Origin: Bellilinea sp040754815
GTDB lineage: Bacteria > Chloroflexota > Anaerolineae > Anaerolineales > Anaerolineaceae
Length of the DNA: 64,000 nt
Reading direction: 5' to 3'
Assembly (NCBI GenBank): GCA_040754815.1
Contig: JBFMBX010000002.1
Location: forward strand, 372,001-436,000
Of this stretch, positions 32,476 to 42,014 are shown piece after piece; within the stretch, counting starts at the first letter, position 1; every line of letters begins with the position of its first letter. Both the position numbers and the translations under genes were made by a program. The notes beneath the pieces are model-generated. The model was not told the origin of the DNA, searched no databases, and saw only the letters and a program-made list of their open reading frames with translations.

Positions 32476-34557
32476 TTACGAACGGGTTAACTGGAAAGTG
32501 ATTCCATAATCCGAATCTTCCCCATCTTCCGGAGTTACGTAACGATGTTCAACAATGTGCCGTACCGTAGAGGGAGTATCCGGCGCTTTGGGTTTGGGGT
32601 TGTGAGTTGTGGTGACTTCTTCGAATTGATATCTTTCCACAGGTGGAAATTGATGATGGGGACTGGTTAGATCCCAGGCTTTGCGGGCATCCAGCGTAAT
32701 CAGATCCACGGCAATACGGTCTGCCGGCGCCCAGGCAGCCCAGAACAGCCCCACAATGAGGATGACAGCAGCAACAACCGCCAGTACGATCAATCCCTGC
32801 GTCAGAGTAAGTGAGACCATCTTGGCAATGGAAGCAGCCGTACCTTCTGCGGCGATAGCCGCCTGCCAGATGCTTTCAAGGTAATGAACGTAGGCAGAAC
32901 CGAAGTCCCGCAATTGATCTTTCGCCGCCGATTCGCTATCCACTTCAAAGCCGATCAGGCCAACCACCATCAACCCGCGCTGGAATGAACCGTTCCAAAA
33001 ATCGGCATTGTAAGCGCCGGCATCTTCACCCGAATCCATGTCATCCCATGCGTCTCGATTGAACTCAACATGTTTCACCGGACTGAGGGTATGCTTGCCG
33101 GAAGGCATCGAAGCCGGGATCAGGTGGGCAACCCAGGCATCGAACCAGATTTCATCCGAACCCAATCCATCCGTTTCTTCATAACAACGACCGTTTTCGC
33201 TCCAAAAATGGAAGGGGATGTTGGGATCAGGCTCAATTTGAAGAATGAGGGTATTCGATTTCAAGCGCGGGGCAACTCCGCCGGCATACACCGCCGAAAG
33301 CACATTGTTCACCTCGATCCACACATTATAAAGACCCGGCGGCAGCGGAGCGCCGGGTTGATGGGGGTGTTCATTGGGAATGGTGACCACCACCGTATCG
33401 GAGACGCGCCAGTCGTGAATGGTATGACCCTGCTCATCTTTGACGGGAGTTTCTAAATCTCCAAAAACGGGGGCTTCAACGGAGGTTTTGAGTCCGGTGG
33501 CGCGGTTTTCGATGAAAACCATGACGGTCTTGGTAATGAAATTAAACCCCCGCAGGCCAATGGTTGCCCCCGGCTCGATCACGGGAAACTGCAAACACTG
33601 GCCGTTGAAGGTGTAATCCTGCCCGCCTTCACAAAAATTGGGCAGCAGTGCTCCCGGCGGAGGCGGAGGGGGTGTTTTGGGGGTGCAACTGGTGATTAAT
33701 TCACCCGGTTTACCGGTATTCACCGAAATCTGACAGTCTCTGGCAATCTGGTAAGGCTGGAAGGTATAGACCATCTCCATCGAAGAGCGGTAGCTTGGCA
33801 CACTGCCATACTCTTTATAATCTCCAATGTCCGGCCGGATGGCCGTCAGCCATGGCCATGGGCCGCTGAATATGCGTGGCTGTTGAGACCCATTGGGGGT
33901 TGGTGGTAAAACCGCATCCCAGATCCTCGTCTGACCCGGCCCGGCAATGCCTTTGGAATTTTTCATCACCGATTTTGCAGCGTATGCCATACCTTCAAGG
34001 ATAAATGCCTCAATCACATCGGCGGGCATCACACCCTTTCCGCGTACTTCTTCCGCCAGTCTTTCATCGAACAAACAATCTTTCAAACGTGGTGATAGCC
34101 CCTCATATTTTTTAAAGGCATATTCAAGCGCTTTTAACTGCTTTTTGCTAAGGCGTGAAAGGGCAGCAAAAACCATTTCTTCAAAACCCGGGCGGGGGTT
34201 TTCTCCATCTATGAAACGCTGAAAGAGTTCTGCCATCAGCGGAACGATGGCATCAACGGTGGGCAACTCACAACAAAGACAATCGGCTTTCGCTCCCACC
34301 CGTTGTTTGGGTTTATGAAAATCCTCCGTATTGACGCCCGGAATTCTTTTCAAGATCTCAATCAATTGATCTTTCTCTTTGGTCTTGCGCGAATATCCGC
34401 CGCAGCCGCAATCCGGTTTTGGAACATGCGTTTCGATGGGTGGCGGAGCGCAAGGGTTTTCTTCTTGAATATTTTCGTGTGGTTCTTCCTGCGGTGAAGA
34501 GGGTTCAACATCACCTTCGTCTTTGTATCTTCCAACTTTTTTTCTTCTGGATTCCAT
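32476..34557 (-). CDS. Large protein of unknown function with IPT-like domain and one C-terminal membrane helix
   Basis: A 693-residue protein I cannot assign. The N-terminus is highly charged and acidic, followed by two Cys-rich patches (PDCGCGGYS near 50 and DCLCCELP near 93) that could bind a metal. Residues about 100-230 are helical. A Pro-rich loop (six prolines near 296-303) leads to an Ig/IPT-like part (PVIEPGATIGLRGFNFITKTV ... PPGLYNVWIEVNN). Later are the acidic segments GLGSDEIWFDAWVAHL and DDMDSGEDAGAYNADFW, a single transmembrane helix at about 590-615, and a C-terminus rich in charged residues. No signal peptide. It stands alone; the rightward spacer has no obvious partner. Function unknown. 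Confidence 0.7.
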   Translation of the reverse strand: MESRRKKVGRYKDEGDVEPSSPQEEPHENIQEENPCAPPPIETHVPKPDCGCGGYSRKTKEKDQLIEILKRIPGVNTEDFHKPKQRVGAKADCLCCELPTVDAIVPLMAELFQRFIDGENPRPGFEEMVFAALSRLSKKQLKALEYAFKKYEGLSPRLKDCLFDERLAEEVRGKGVMPADVIEAFILEGMAYAAKSVMKNSKGIAGPGQTRIWDAVLPPTPNGSQQPRIFSGPWPWLTAIRPDIGDYKEYGSVPSYRSSMEMVYTFQPYQIARDCQISVNTGKPGELITSCTPKTPPPPPPGALLPNFCEGGQDYTFNGQCLQFPVIEPGATIGLRGFNFITKTVMVFIENRATGLKTSVEAPVFGDLETPVKDEQGHTIHDWRVSDTVVVTIPNEHPHQPGAPLPPGLYNVWIEVNNVLSAVYAGGVAPRLKSNTLILQIEPDPNIPFHFWSENGRCYEETDGLGSDEIWFDAWVAHLIPASMPSGKHTLSPVKHVEFNRDAWDDMDSGEDAGAYNADFWNGSFQRGLMVVGLIGFEVDSESAAKDQLRDFGSAYVHYLESIWQAAIAAEGTAASIAKMVSLTLTQGLIVLAVVAAVILIVGLFWAAWAPADRIAVDLITLDARKAWDLTSPHHQFPPVERYQFEEVTTTHNPKPKAPDTPSTVRHIVEHRYVTPEDGEDSDYGITFQLTRS

Positions 34558-34828
34558 GGTTTTTATTCCGTCCTCAACCAGCTAAACAAAGGGTAAGAAC
34601 ATCCCGAGAAAAACACTCCGGATTACCAATACAAAAATGAATAGACCCTCCTCTTCAGGCATTAAGGGAATAATTGGATATGACGATCAAGCAGGAAAAT
34701 AGCAAATAGTAAAAAAACAATAAAATGATTATTCCGAGCAACAAATATTATCATTTTTGTCAACAATTATTATATCCTTGATTATTCAAAAGTCAAATTT
34801 AAATCAACAAATTAGTCGGGAGTCGCGA
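34558..34828. other. AT-rich intergenic region, nothing recognised
   Basis: About 270 bases of AT-rich sequence between the unknown 693-residue gene (leftward) and the phasin promoter. I see no ORF, RNA gene or strong hairpin; it probably holds the leftward gene's promoter. Confidence 0.4.
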
Positions 34829-34880
34829 TTGACAAATATAACGCAATGCGTTATAAATAAAATATAACGCGTTGCGTTAT
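34829..34880 (+). promoter_or_regulatory. Sigma70-like promoter with two 17-bp palindromic operators before the phasin gene
   Basis: TTGACA (34829-34834) and TATAAA (34852-34857) are spaced by 17 bases. Operator 1, ATAACGCAATGCGTTAT (34838-34854), is a perfect palindrome around A34846 and sits between the -35 and -10. Operator 2, ATAACGCGTTGCGTTAT (34864-34880), is nearly identical, with one mismatch, and covers the start site. The centres are 26 bases apart. The layout predicts repression by a dimeric regulator such as a TetR-family protein. AGGAGG (34884-34889) then precedes the start codon. Confidence 0.85.
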
Positions 34881-34895
34881 GAGAGGAGGCTTGAT

Positions 34896-35249
34896 ATGGT
34901 AAAACGAAGTGAACACGAACCGCTTGAAGAAACCAGCGGGCGCAGTGGTTTTGCGGAACTTTCCCGCAAAATTCTGCTGGCGGGCATCGGTGCGGCTGCG
35001 CTGGCACAGGAAGAAATTGAACGTTTTGTCAACCGGCTGGTTGAAAAAGGCGAACTGGCCGAAAAAGACGCCCGCCGGATGATTCAAGAAATCATGGAGA
35101 AGCGTGAAAAAATGGAACAGGAACGCCGTGCGGCCGCTCAAAAAAGCCGCCCTGCTCCTGTCACTCATGCAGATATTGAAGCCCTCAGCGCCAAAATTGC
35201 TGAACTGAGCCGTAAAATTGAAGAATTACGCAAAGAACGCGGCGAGTAG
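34896..35249 (+). CDS. Phasin-like polyhydroxyalkanoate granule-associated protein
   Basis: A 117-residue helical protein of the PhaF/phasin-like type that coats polyhydroxyalkanoate granules. A hydrophobic patch (ILLAGIGAAALAQEEIERFVNRLVEKGEL at about 25-53) is followed by a long charged helix rich in Glu, Lys and Arg (KREKMEQERRAAAQ, AKIAELSRKIEELRKERGE), probably a coiled coil. The start ATG 34896 follows AGGAGG (34884-34889). Eleven bases separate it from the PhaR-like gene, so they form an operon under the palindromic promoter. No PHA synthase is seen, so granule formation here is an inference. Confidence 0.8.
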   Translation: MVKRSEHEPLEETSGRSGFAELSRKILLAGIGAAALAQEEIERFVNRLVEKGELAEKDARRMIQEIMEKREKMEQERRAAAQKSRPAPVTHADIEALSAKIAELSRKIEELRKERGE

Positions 35250-35260
35250 CCATCTCTCTC

Positions 35261-35785
35261 ATGCTGCGCATCAAACGGTACAGCAATCGCAAACTATACG
35301 ACACCATTAACCGCCGCTACATCACCCTGCCGGAGATCGCCGCACTCCTCCGGCAGGGCGAAGAAATTCAGGTTACCGATCACGAAACCGGCAGCGATTT
35401 GACCACCCTCATCATGTTGCAGGCGCTGTTCAGTGCGGAACGGCGTTCCTCCGGCTGGTTGACCTCCCCTTCTTTTTCTCGCCTTGTGGAAGCAGGCGAA
35501 AAAAGTATCCAGCATTTACTGAACAGCCTGCCGGGTTTGGTGAATTACCGCCAGCTGGTTGACCGCGAAATCCAGCACCGCTTGAATCATCTGGTCGAAA
35601 ACGGCAGTCTCCAACCCGAGGAAGCCGAACGCCTCGCCAACCTGCTGATAGGCACACCCTCTCCCTCTTCTGGTGAGGTGGGAATCACCTCGCCCGATTC
35701 ACGATCCACCCTCGAGCAGTTGATGGCCGAGTTGGAACGCCTCTCTTCAATGCTGGATGAAATCGCTCCACCTGAAAGAGATTGA
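35261..35785 (+). CDS. PhaR-like polyhydroxyalkanoate synthesis regulator
   Basis: A 174-residue protein whose N-terminus (MLRIKRYSNRKLYDTINRRYITLPEIAALLRQGEEIQVTDHETGSDLT) is the PHB_acc_N domain of PhaR/PhbR-type regulators, which repress phasin genes and bind granules. Residues 60-174 lack a recognisable known domain. It may itself bind the palindromes in front of the phasin gene, although the operator type suggests a TetR-like protein. It is convergent with the large alpha-2-macroglobulin gene (11-base gap). Confidence 0.82.
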   Translation: MLRIKRYSNRKLYDTINRRYITLPEIAALLRQGEEIQVTDHETGSDLTTLIMLQALFSAERRSSGWLTSPSFSRLVEAGEKSIQHLLNSLPGLVNYRQLVDREIQHRLNHLVENGSLQPEEAERLANLLIGTPSPSSGEVGITSPDSRSTLEQLMAELERLSSMLDEIAPPERD

Positions 35786-35796
35786 GCGCACCATTT

Positions 35797-38700
35797 TCAT
35801 TCGATTCGGAAAACCATGCCCGCCGTGCGGCCTTGCACCTCCGGGAAATAATAGGCAAACGCGCGAGCCGGCAAAACACGGAATTCTCCTGCCTGCAATG
35901 GCAGTAAACGGTAAGTCAATACATACGTACCCGCCGGAACATACGCACCCACCCAGCGAAGATGATCGCTGAAAATCGCCGGCTCGCTGAAATGCCACCA
36001 TCCCCAGCCCCGGCTGAATTGCTCTGCATTCAGGGAAGCGAACGTCGTTTCTTCGCTGCCCTGCTGGGTGGTCTGCAGCGAGGTATTCACAATCTCAACG
36101 CCGGCCGGGATGTAATCCTCTACCACCAGATAGGTGGTATCGTCTGGCACAGTGATGGAAAGCCTGACCTGAATAACGGGGTTACTGATCGAACGGTTGA
36201 CGCTTTCCACCGGCAAACACTCTCCATCGGGGCATTCCGCCCCTGCCAGAAAATACTGCCGGCTGAGGACGATCCCTCCGTCCAGCGGTTGAATGGTCTC
36301 AACCGGTTGCCCGAGGTCGAGCATCGCCCGATAATACAAACGGCCGCTGCCGGCAGTCCGCGCAATCCTCAATGCGTTGCGTTCGGAAGGCAGTTGAGCA
36401 ATGGAAACGCTGGCCTTCACAGGGGTGAAAGTTTGTGCCCCGCCGGCCTGCCCGCTGGCAATGGCTGAACCGTTCAGTGTGGCGGAAAATGAATAATTCG
36501 CCTGCAATTCGCCGGTTGCCCGAACAGCGCTGCTGAGGGTGGCCAGCACCCAGCCGCTGCCGTAACTGTTCAGCCAGCCCTGCGCCCCGCGCTGCAGAGT
36601 CAGGTAGCGAATCCCATCGCTTACCAGCGGCGAAGCCGGTTCGAGCTTCATCAGTGCCAGCAGCACAATGGCCGTGTTGGCATAGGTATTGGAGAACCGG
36701 TAAAGCGAGTCGCTTTCTTCCTGCCAGTATGCTCCGCTTGCCGTGCGGATTGCATTGCCCTGCAAGTCGGCCAGAATAGTCTCGGCGGACTGACTATCAC
36801 CCATCGCCTCGAATGCCAGCGCCAGAAAAGCCTGCCCCCATGGATTCAGGCGCGCTCGAAGGCGGAACAAATCCGGCGGAACGGGATTTTGCCGTCCGTG
36901 CTGGTTCAACACAAAATAGGCAAATGCCAACCGGTCGAGTTCCACCGTTTCAGCCGCCATATCGGGAGCATACAAAGCGGCGGTTAAAAAGCGGTTTGCG
37001 TCCAGAAGGTGGAACGGCTCGATCAGGAAACCGGCCGCGTTGGCCTGATCCAGCAGCCATAACCCGTAAGCGGTGAGGAAAAAGTCACTCTCTTCGCCCG
37101 GGATCCAGCTCCAGCCTCCATCGCTTTGCTGCTTTTCAACCAATCGGCTCAAATCGCGGCGGATGGATTGCTGCAAGCGGTCATTCAGGTCAGGGGAAGC
37201 AAATCCCACCTCGCGGTTAAGTTGATAAACACTCAAATTAGCCAGCAATCGAGAAAGCAGCACCTCGCTGAAATCATCCGGGTATTCTTCCATTGATTCC
37301 AGACCGGAAAGAATGCTGCCCGCCAGATTTGGAGAAAGTTCCACTTCCAGTGTGCCGCCGGTGGGAGTGAATGACCTCGGCAGGCTGACGACTTCCAGTA
37401 CTTCCCCCGCCTGATCGAGAATGCCGGCCGTCACCAGTGAAAAAGGACTGCTGTACCGCAGAATGGGCAAATCCTCTCCATCCAGCATAACCGCATCTTG
37501 CAGACCGCCGCCTTCCACGCTGAAAATCAGCGAAGCCGAAGGAACATCCTCTACTTTAACCCACCAGTTAACCCGCTGACGGCCGTTTGCCTCCAAAGTG
37601 AGGGCCTGGCGTTCGAGGTCGGTGTTCTCCAGCTGGAGACCGCTGCTTTGCAGTCGAACGGTTACATCCAGCGGTTGAGCGGTGTTGTTCTGCATCACCG
37701 CGCCAATTTCTACCCGGTCACCTGCCACCACAAACTTCGGCACAACCGGCCGGATGAGCAAATCTTTACTGACCACAATTTCACTTTGAGCCTCCCCAAC
37801 CTGCGCATCGCGGGTCAATCCGCGCACCAGCACTACCCACGTGGTCAGATTATCCGGCAGGGGAAACTCAATTTGAGCATAGCCGCTCGAGTCGGTTTCC
37901 AGCATCCCTGACCAGTAGGCCGTATCACGGAAATCGCTGCGTAAAGTCAACTGGCGGGCATCACCCCCGCCCCCACCGCCCAAACCGGGCGGCAGCAAAG
38001 GAATTCTGCCGGTATAGGCCGCCAGTGAAAGGCTGGTAAACACCCCCAACGGTTGTTGGCCGTAAAAGGCACTGACAATATCCTCTGCATTGGGTTGCCT
38101 CAAAGCGAAGATGGCCTTATCCACCACGGCCACCGAGAACTCTCCCTGCAGCGGATTGCCGAGATGATCTTTGACCAGCAGGTCAAGGCGCACCGTCTGA
38201 CGCGGTTCAAAACGCTCTGAGGGGGAGATCAGACGCACGTCCAGTTGAAAAGCCTCGGGTTTTACCCGCAGATCGAGGTAACCCTGCCGGAAATCCGCTT
38301 TGCCGTTTTCTCCCACTCCCAGCAAAGTGACCGAAACATAAATATTCGGTGCTGTTTGTTCTTCCAGTGGAATTTCCACCACCTCACCACTTTCACGGAT
38401 TGTGCGAATCTGATACGAAAGAACACCGCGCCGTTCGAGACTGATAAAAGCCAGCGCTCCGCTCTGGAAGGGATTGGGAATGAACACTCTGACCACATCT
38501 CCCACCGCATATTCTTTGCGGTCGGATTCCAGCCGAATCTGCTGATTCGGCAGTCGCGGCCAGGGCGCACTGCCGCTGCCCCCCGCCCAAACCAGCACCT
38601 GCGTAACGGCCCCTCCGCCGCGCACCTCCAGCCGGTAAAGTCCCGGCTCCGGCGGTGTAAATTGCAGGGTTGCCAGCCCGTTTTCACCGGTGATTAAATC

Positions 38701-41700
38701 GGCCCCGCTGACCGGAGTGAGAACTTCACGGTAGAATACAGAGCCGATTTCAACCGCACTCCATTCCTGCACCCATTCTATCCGGTCAAACGAGGCGCTC
38801 AAAGGCCGTCCGCCCACCGGCTGCTTTTGCCAGTCCACGGTAAGCACCGAAAAATCAAACGGTGTCTCTGCCGGCTGCACCCAGCTTTCTGGCCGCACAC
38901 CAATGATCACCTCTGCCGGATGCAGGGTAACCTGCGCTCGCTGTGAAAGCGAGAATCCGCTTTCATCTGCCATGGTTACTTCCAGCGTCAACACCTTTTG
39001 GCGGTTTTCATCCAGCAGAGATTTTAAGGTTTCACCTGAAAATGTCAGGGGAAAGCGTCCATCCTCACCCGTTGTGCCGCTGCCGCTCAATACAAATTCA
39101 CCCAGTGGGGATTCAAAACGCATCCACCAGTCAGGGTCCAACCAGTAAGTATCCAGCGTTCCACTGGCGTAACCGCCCGACAGATCGGCTTCGGCATTGC
39201 GGGCATAAAGGGACCAGTTCACCTCGACATCTCGTGCCGGTGCGCCAAAGAAGTATTGCGCAGCGATGTCGGCGGTGATATCCTCGCCAATCAGATAGTC
39301 GCTTTTCGCAAAGCCAACTTGCAGGTCAATTTCCGGCTTGCGGTAGGCGGCCACCTCAAATTCAACAATGGCATCGGGCAGTTCCTCAATCTGAATCGTG
39401 TAGTTTCCGGTGAGAGCATCCGGCGGCAATTGCACCTGACCGGAGGCTGTGCCATAGGGAGAAAGATTGAGTTTTTGACTGGATAAAAGAGGTGTTCCCT
39501 GTTCAGGGGAAAAGGCGCTGTAAACTTTCACCGTTACACTGGTCAAATCGGATACCGGATAACGGCCATCCTCCCACCTGCGGATGACAAAACGGTAATA
39601 AACCGTTTGGCCGGGCTGGTAAATGGGTCGGTCGGTATAACCGTAGGCCTTGATTTCTGGCTGGTCGTACACATGATCAATGCCGAAATTCCACGGCGAG
39701 ATACCGGCGTTCCATTCACTGGTTGCCAGAGAGAAATCCGCATCTCCCTCATTGCCCAAAGTAACCAATACCTGATAATTCTCCCGTTCCGGCAGAGGAA
39801 TTCGCGCCACACCCTGCGAGTCGGTAGTTGAACTGCCCAGCACAAGACCGCTGCCTGCCTGATACACCGTAACCAACCGCCCGCTGACCGGCTGGCGGTT
39901 AACCGCGTTCACCGCCCACACCACCGCTTCGTTCTGGCTTACTTTGATGGTGAGGTGCACGGGGCTCACCACCATCAGCAATTCCACTGCCTGATTGTTC
40001 TGCGTGAATTGCGGTGAATTGAACCGAAACGCATACAGACCGGTTTCCAATCCACCGCCATCCTCTTTCAGGGGAATTTCAATCCCCTGACTGGCATTGG
40101 GCGGTAAATCAAGCGCAATCTGCCAGCGCTCTTCCAGCGGAAAAATGTCAAATTCAGGGGTGCGGTCCATGGCACGAATCACATCCATGAGAGTGATGCG
40201 CGCCCGGCGAACTTCCAGTTCAGCGAGGTTGGTCGCATACGCAGGTAGGGTAGCATCCCCCGGCAGCGAGTAATAAATGGTGCTGTATGTATTGCGAATT
40301 GGAATGGTGAGGGAAGGCAGGGGATCACTTGCCACAAAGGTCAGAGAGTAGTCACTGCCCAGTTTTGAACCCCAGCGATCCTGCAAATCGGCTTTCAAAG
40401 TCAAACGGTAGGTCTGGCCGCTTTTGAAGAAACCGGAAAGGTACAGCACTGGGCTTTGTTCATCACGGAAAATGTACCAGTTGCCCACCTTTGGTTCGAG
40501 CAGGACAAGATCGTTCAGATTTTGATTCTGAGCCAGCGGCGCGGAAAAATCAACCACCACCGAACCATAACCGCCGGAAATGGGCATTTCTTCCCCCTCG
40601 GCAGGGGTGGAGGAAATAACCCGAAACTCCCCAACCGTACGGAAAGTTTCCCGCAAAGTTTGCGGCAGGTCGGCTCCGCCCAGCGCGGTCACCCCTTCCA
40701 ACTCCAGCGTGTACTGGCGGTTGCGTTCCAGCAGAGCGTCGGCTTTCAGGGTTACAATCGTATCCCGTTCAGACCACTGGTAAGTTACAGGCACTGCCCT
40801 GCCATCCTCACTCACCAGGCGCAAGCCCTCTTCCACGCTTTGTCTGTCCATGGGTTGATTGAAGGTCAGCCGAAACTGGACATCCAGCGGTTGATCACCA
40901 TCCAGTGAAGGTTCAAGGCCAACCAGTTCGGGTTCAGCAGTGCTGAACTGCCAGTTCATCGCTTCCATGCCGCTGAGCGGTGTTCCATCAACGCCGATCA
41001 GGTCGGCGTTCATCAATACCTGATAAGTCTGCCCCCCTTCCAGCGCCGGCTGGGGGGTGAACACATAGGTGCTGGTATTCAGCCAGCGGCCTTCACCCTG
41101 AGGCTGGGGCTCCAATCGAAAAGCAGCCGGCTGTGCAGAGCCAACCTCGCCCAGTTCAACTATCGGCCGGTTGAATGTGACCGCCACCACGGTGGTGGGA
41201 TCAACATCCTGAACATCGGGGGCGGGAATACGCTCAACGAGCCGGAGTTGGCCGGCGGTGCGGTATTCAAACGAGAGGGGGCGGCTCAGGTGATTGCCTT
41301 TTTGATCTTTTGCGGTTTCCTTCACCGTCACGGTGACAGTGGCATTCACCGGCAAAGGCTGATCGGGGATAAAACGCACCGACTGGTCATCCTGCCATTC
41401 AAAACGGCCGGCAGTTACCGGTTCCAAAACCAGTGCGCCTTCTACCGAGGCACGCTCCATCGGCTGATCAAAAACCAGTGTGATTCCCCCGCTCAACGGG
41501 AGGATACTGCCCGGTTCGGGGTAAGTTTCAATGATGGTGGGAGGGATTTCTTGTTGAAGTTCTGGCAGCAGCGAAGGTTCAATTGCCGGCATTGTTGCCG
41601 TTGCTTCGCGCTGAACACCGCCAAACGGTAAATTGCACGAAACGCCGACCATGGCCACCAATAAAAGCAGGGTCATCCAAGACCATGCCCGGTTTCTCTG

Positions 41701-41715
41701 CCTCGTCTCCATCAT
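35797..41715 (-). CDS. Bacterial alpha-2-macroglobulin-like lipoprotein, thioester lost
   Basis: A 1972-residue surface or periplasmic lipoprotein with the MG-domain layout of bacterial alpha-2-macroglobulin, a protease-trapping protein (YfhM/MagD type). The N-terminus is a signal peptide with lipobox VGVSCNL. Repeats of Ig-like domains follow (VVAVTFNRPIV, FRLTFNQPMDR, LVFDQPMER), then a bait-like region, and the C-terminal thioester-domain helices (GGWSWIPGEESDFFLTAYGLWLLDQA). The residues at the usual CxEQ position read YPDDFSEV (genome 37275-37297), so the thioester cysteine and Gln are absent. ATG 41715 has GGAGG eight bases upstream; the upstream extension is not homologous. It is not next to a penicillin-binding protein gene, the usual partner. 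It probably traps proteases non-covalently. Confidence 0.88.
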   Translation of the reverse strand: MMETRQRNRAWSWMTLLLLVAMVGVSCNLPFGGVQREATATMPAIEPSLLPELQQEIPPTIIETYPEPGSILPLSGGITLVFDQPMERASVEGALVLEPVTAGRFEWQDDQSVRFIPDQPLPVNATVTVTVKETAKDQKGNHLSRPLSFEYRTAGQLRLVERIPAPDVQDVDPTTVVAVTFNRPIVELGEVGSAQPAAFRLEPQPQGEGRWLNTSTYVFTPQPALEGGQTYQVLMNADLIGVDGTPLSGMEAMNWQFSTAEPELVGLEPSLDGDQPLDVQFRLTFNQPMDRQSVEEGLRLVSEDGRAVPVTYQWSERDTIVTLKADALLERNRQYTLELEGVTALGGADLPQTLRETFRTVGEFRVISSTPAEGEEMPISGGYGSVVVDFSAPLAQNQNLNDLVLLEPKVGNWYIFRDEQSPVLYLSGFFKSGQTYRLTLKADLQDRWGSKLGSDYSLTFVASDPLPSLTIPIRNTYSTIYYSLPGDATLPAYATNLAELEVRRARITLMDVIRAMDRTPEFDIFPLEERWQIALDLPPNASQGIEIPLKEDGGGLETGLYAFRFNSPQFTQNNQAVELLMVVSPVHLTIKVSQNEAVVWAVNAVNRQPVSGRLVTVYQAGSGLVLGSSTTDSQGVARIPLPERENYQVLVTLGNEGDADFSLATSEWNAGISPWNFGIDHVYDQPEIKAYGYTDRPIYQPGQTVYYRFVIRRWEDGRYPVSDLTSVTVKVYSAFSPEQGTPLLSSQKLNLSPYGTASGQVQLPPDALTGNYTIQIEELPDAIVEFEVAAYRKPEIDLQVGFAKSDYLIGEDITADIAAQYFFGAPARDVEVNWSLYARNAEADLSGGYASGTLDTYWLDPDWWMRFESPLGEFVLSGSGTTGEDGRFPLTFSGETLKSLLDENRQKVLTLEVTMADESGFSLSQRAQVTLHPAEVIIGVRPESWVQPAETPFDFSVLTVDWQKQPVGGRPLSASFDRIEWVQEWSAVEIGSVFYREVLTPVSGADLITGENGLATLQFTPPEPGLYRLEVRGGGAVTQVLVWAGGSGSAPWPRLPNQQIRLESDRKEYAVGDVVRVFIPNPFQSGALAFISLERRGVLSYQIRTIRESGEVVEIPLEEQTAPNIYVSVTLLGVGENGKADFRQGYLDLRVKPEAFQLDVRLISPSERFEPRQTVRLDLLVKDHLGNPLQGEFSVAVVDKAIFALRQPNAEDIVSAFYGQQPLGVFTSLSLAAYTGRIPLLPPGLGGGGGGDARQLTLRSDFRDTAYWSGMLETDSSGYAQIEFPLPDNLTTWVVLVRGLTRDAQVGEAQSEIVVSKDLLIRPVVPKFVVAGDRVEIGAVMQNNTAQPLDVTVRLQSSGLQLENTDLERQALTLEANGRQRVNWWVKVEDVPSASLIFSVEGGGLQDAVMLDGEDLPILRYSSPFSLVTAGILDQAGEVLEVVSLPRSFTPTGGTLEVELSPNLAGSILSGLESMEEYPDDFSEVLLSRLLANLSVYQLNREVGFASPDLNDRLQQSIRRDLSRLVEKQQSDGGWSWIPGEESDFFLTAYGLWLLDQANAAGFLIEPFHLLDANRFLTAALYAPDMAAETVELDRLAFAYFVLNQHGRQNPVPPDLFRLRARLNPWGQAFLALAFEAMGDSQSAETILADLQGNAIRTASGAYWQEESDSLYRFSNTYANTAIVLLALMKLEPASPLVSDGIRYLTLQRGAQGWLNSYGSGWVLATLSSAVRATGELQANYSFSATLNGSAIASGQAGGAQTFTPVKASVSIAQLPSERNALRIARTAGSGRLYYRAMLDLGQPVETIQPLDGGIVLSRQYFLAGAECPDGECLPVESVNRSISNPVIQVRLSITVPDDTTYLVVEDYIPAGVEIVNTSLQTTQQGSEETTFASLNAEQFSRGWGWWHFSEPAIFSDHLRWVGAYVPAGTYVLTYRLLPLQAGEFRVLPARAFAYYFPEVQGRTAGMVFRIE

Positions 41716-41952
41716 GGGGGAATCCTCCAAAACCAAAATCCTTTGGCGATTTACATTTACTTTACCACATTTCAAAGGGGCAGTTAATTCAGCATTCTGA
41801 AAATCGCCGCTGAGAAATCCGAATATCCCGTTCTTGCAGGAAAATTTTGACGGCAATATTACCGTATGCCGGCATACCCTTGTCCACAAAAACGAAGGAA
41901 CTTAACCGCAGCATCACTATTTAACTGACGCTCCCCATCAGCAAATAGTTTC

Positions 41953-41982
41953 AAAAAGGGCTGTCCATTCTTTGGACAGCCC
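41953..41982 (-). terminator. Intrinsic terminator after the peptide-binding lipoprotein gene
   Basis: GGGCTGTCC (41958-41966) and GGACAGCCC (41974-41982) form a 9-bp stem with a 7-base loop; on the minus strand it is followed by TTTTT (41957-41953). It lies 33 bases past the stop of the lipoprotein gene at 42015, and shows that the unusual C-terminus of that protein is a real gene end rather than a frameshift. Confidence 0.9.
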
Positions 41983-42014
41983 CGTAACCGCTTTACCGGA
42001 GTACGCCCCAAAAA

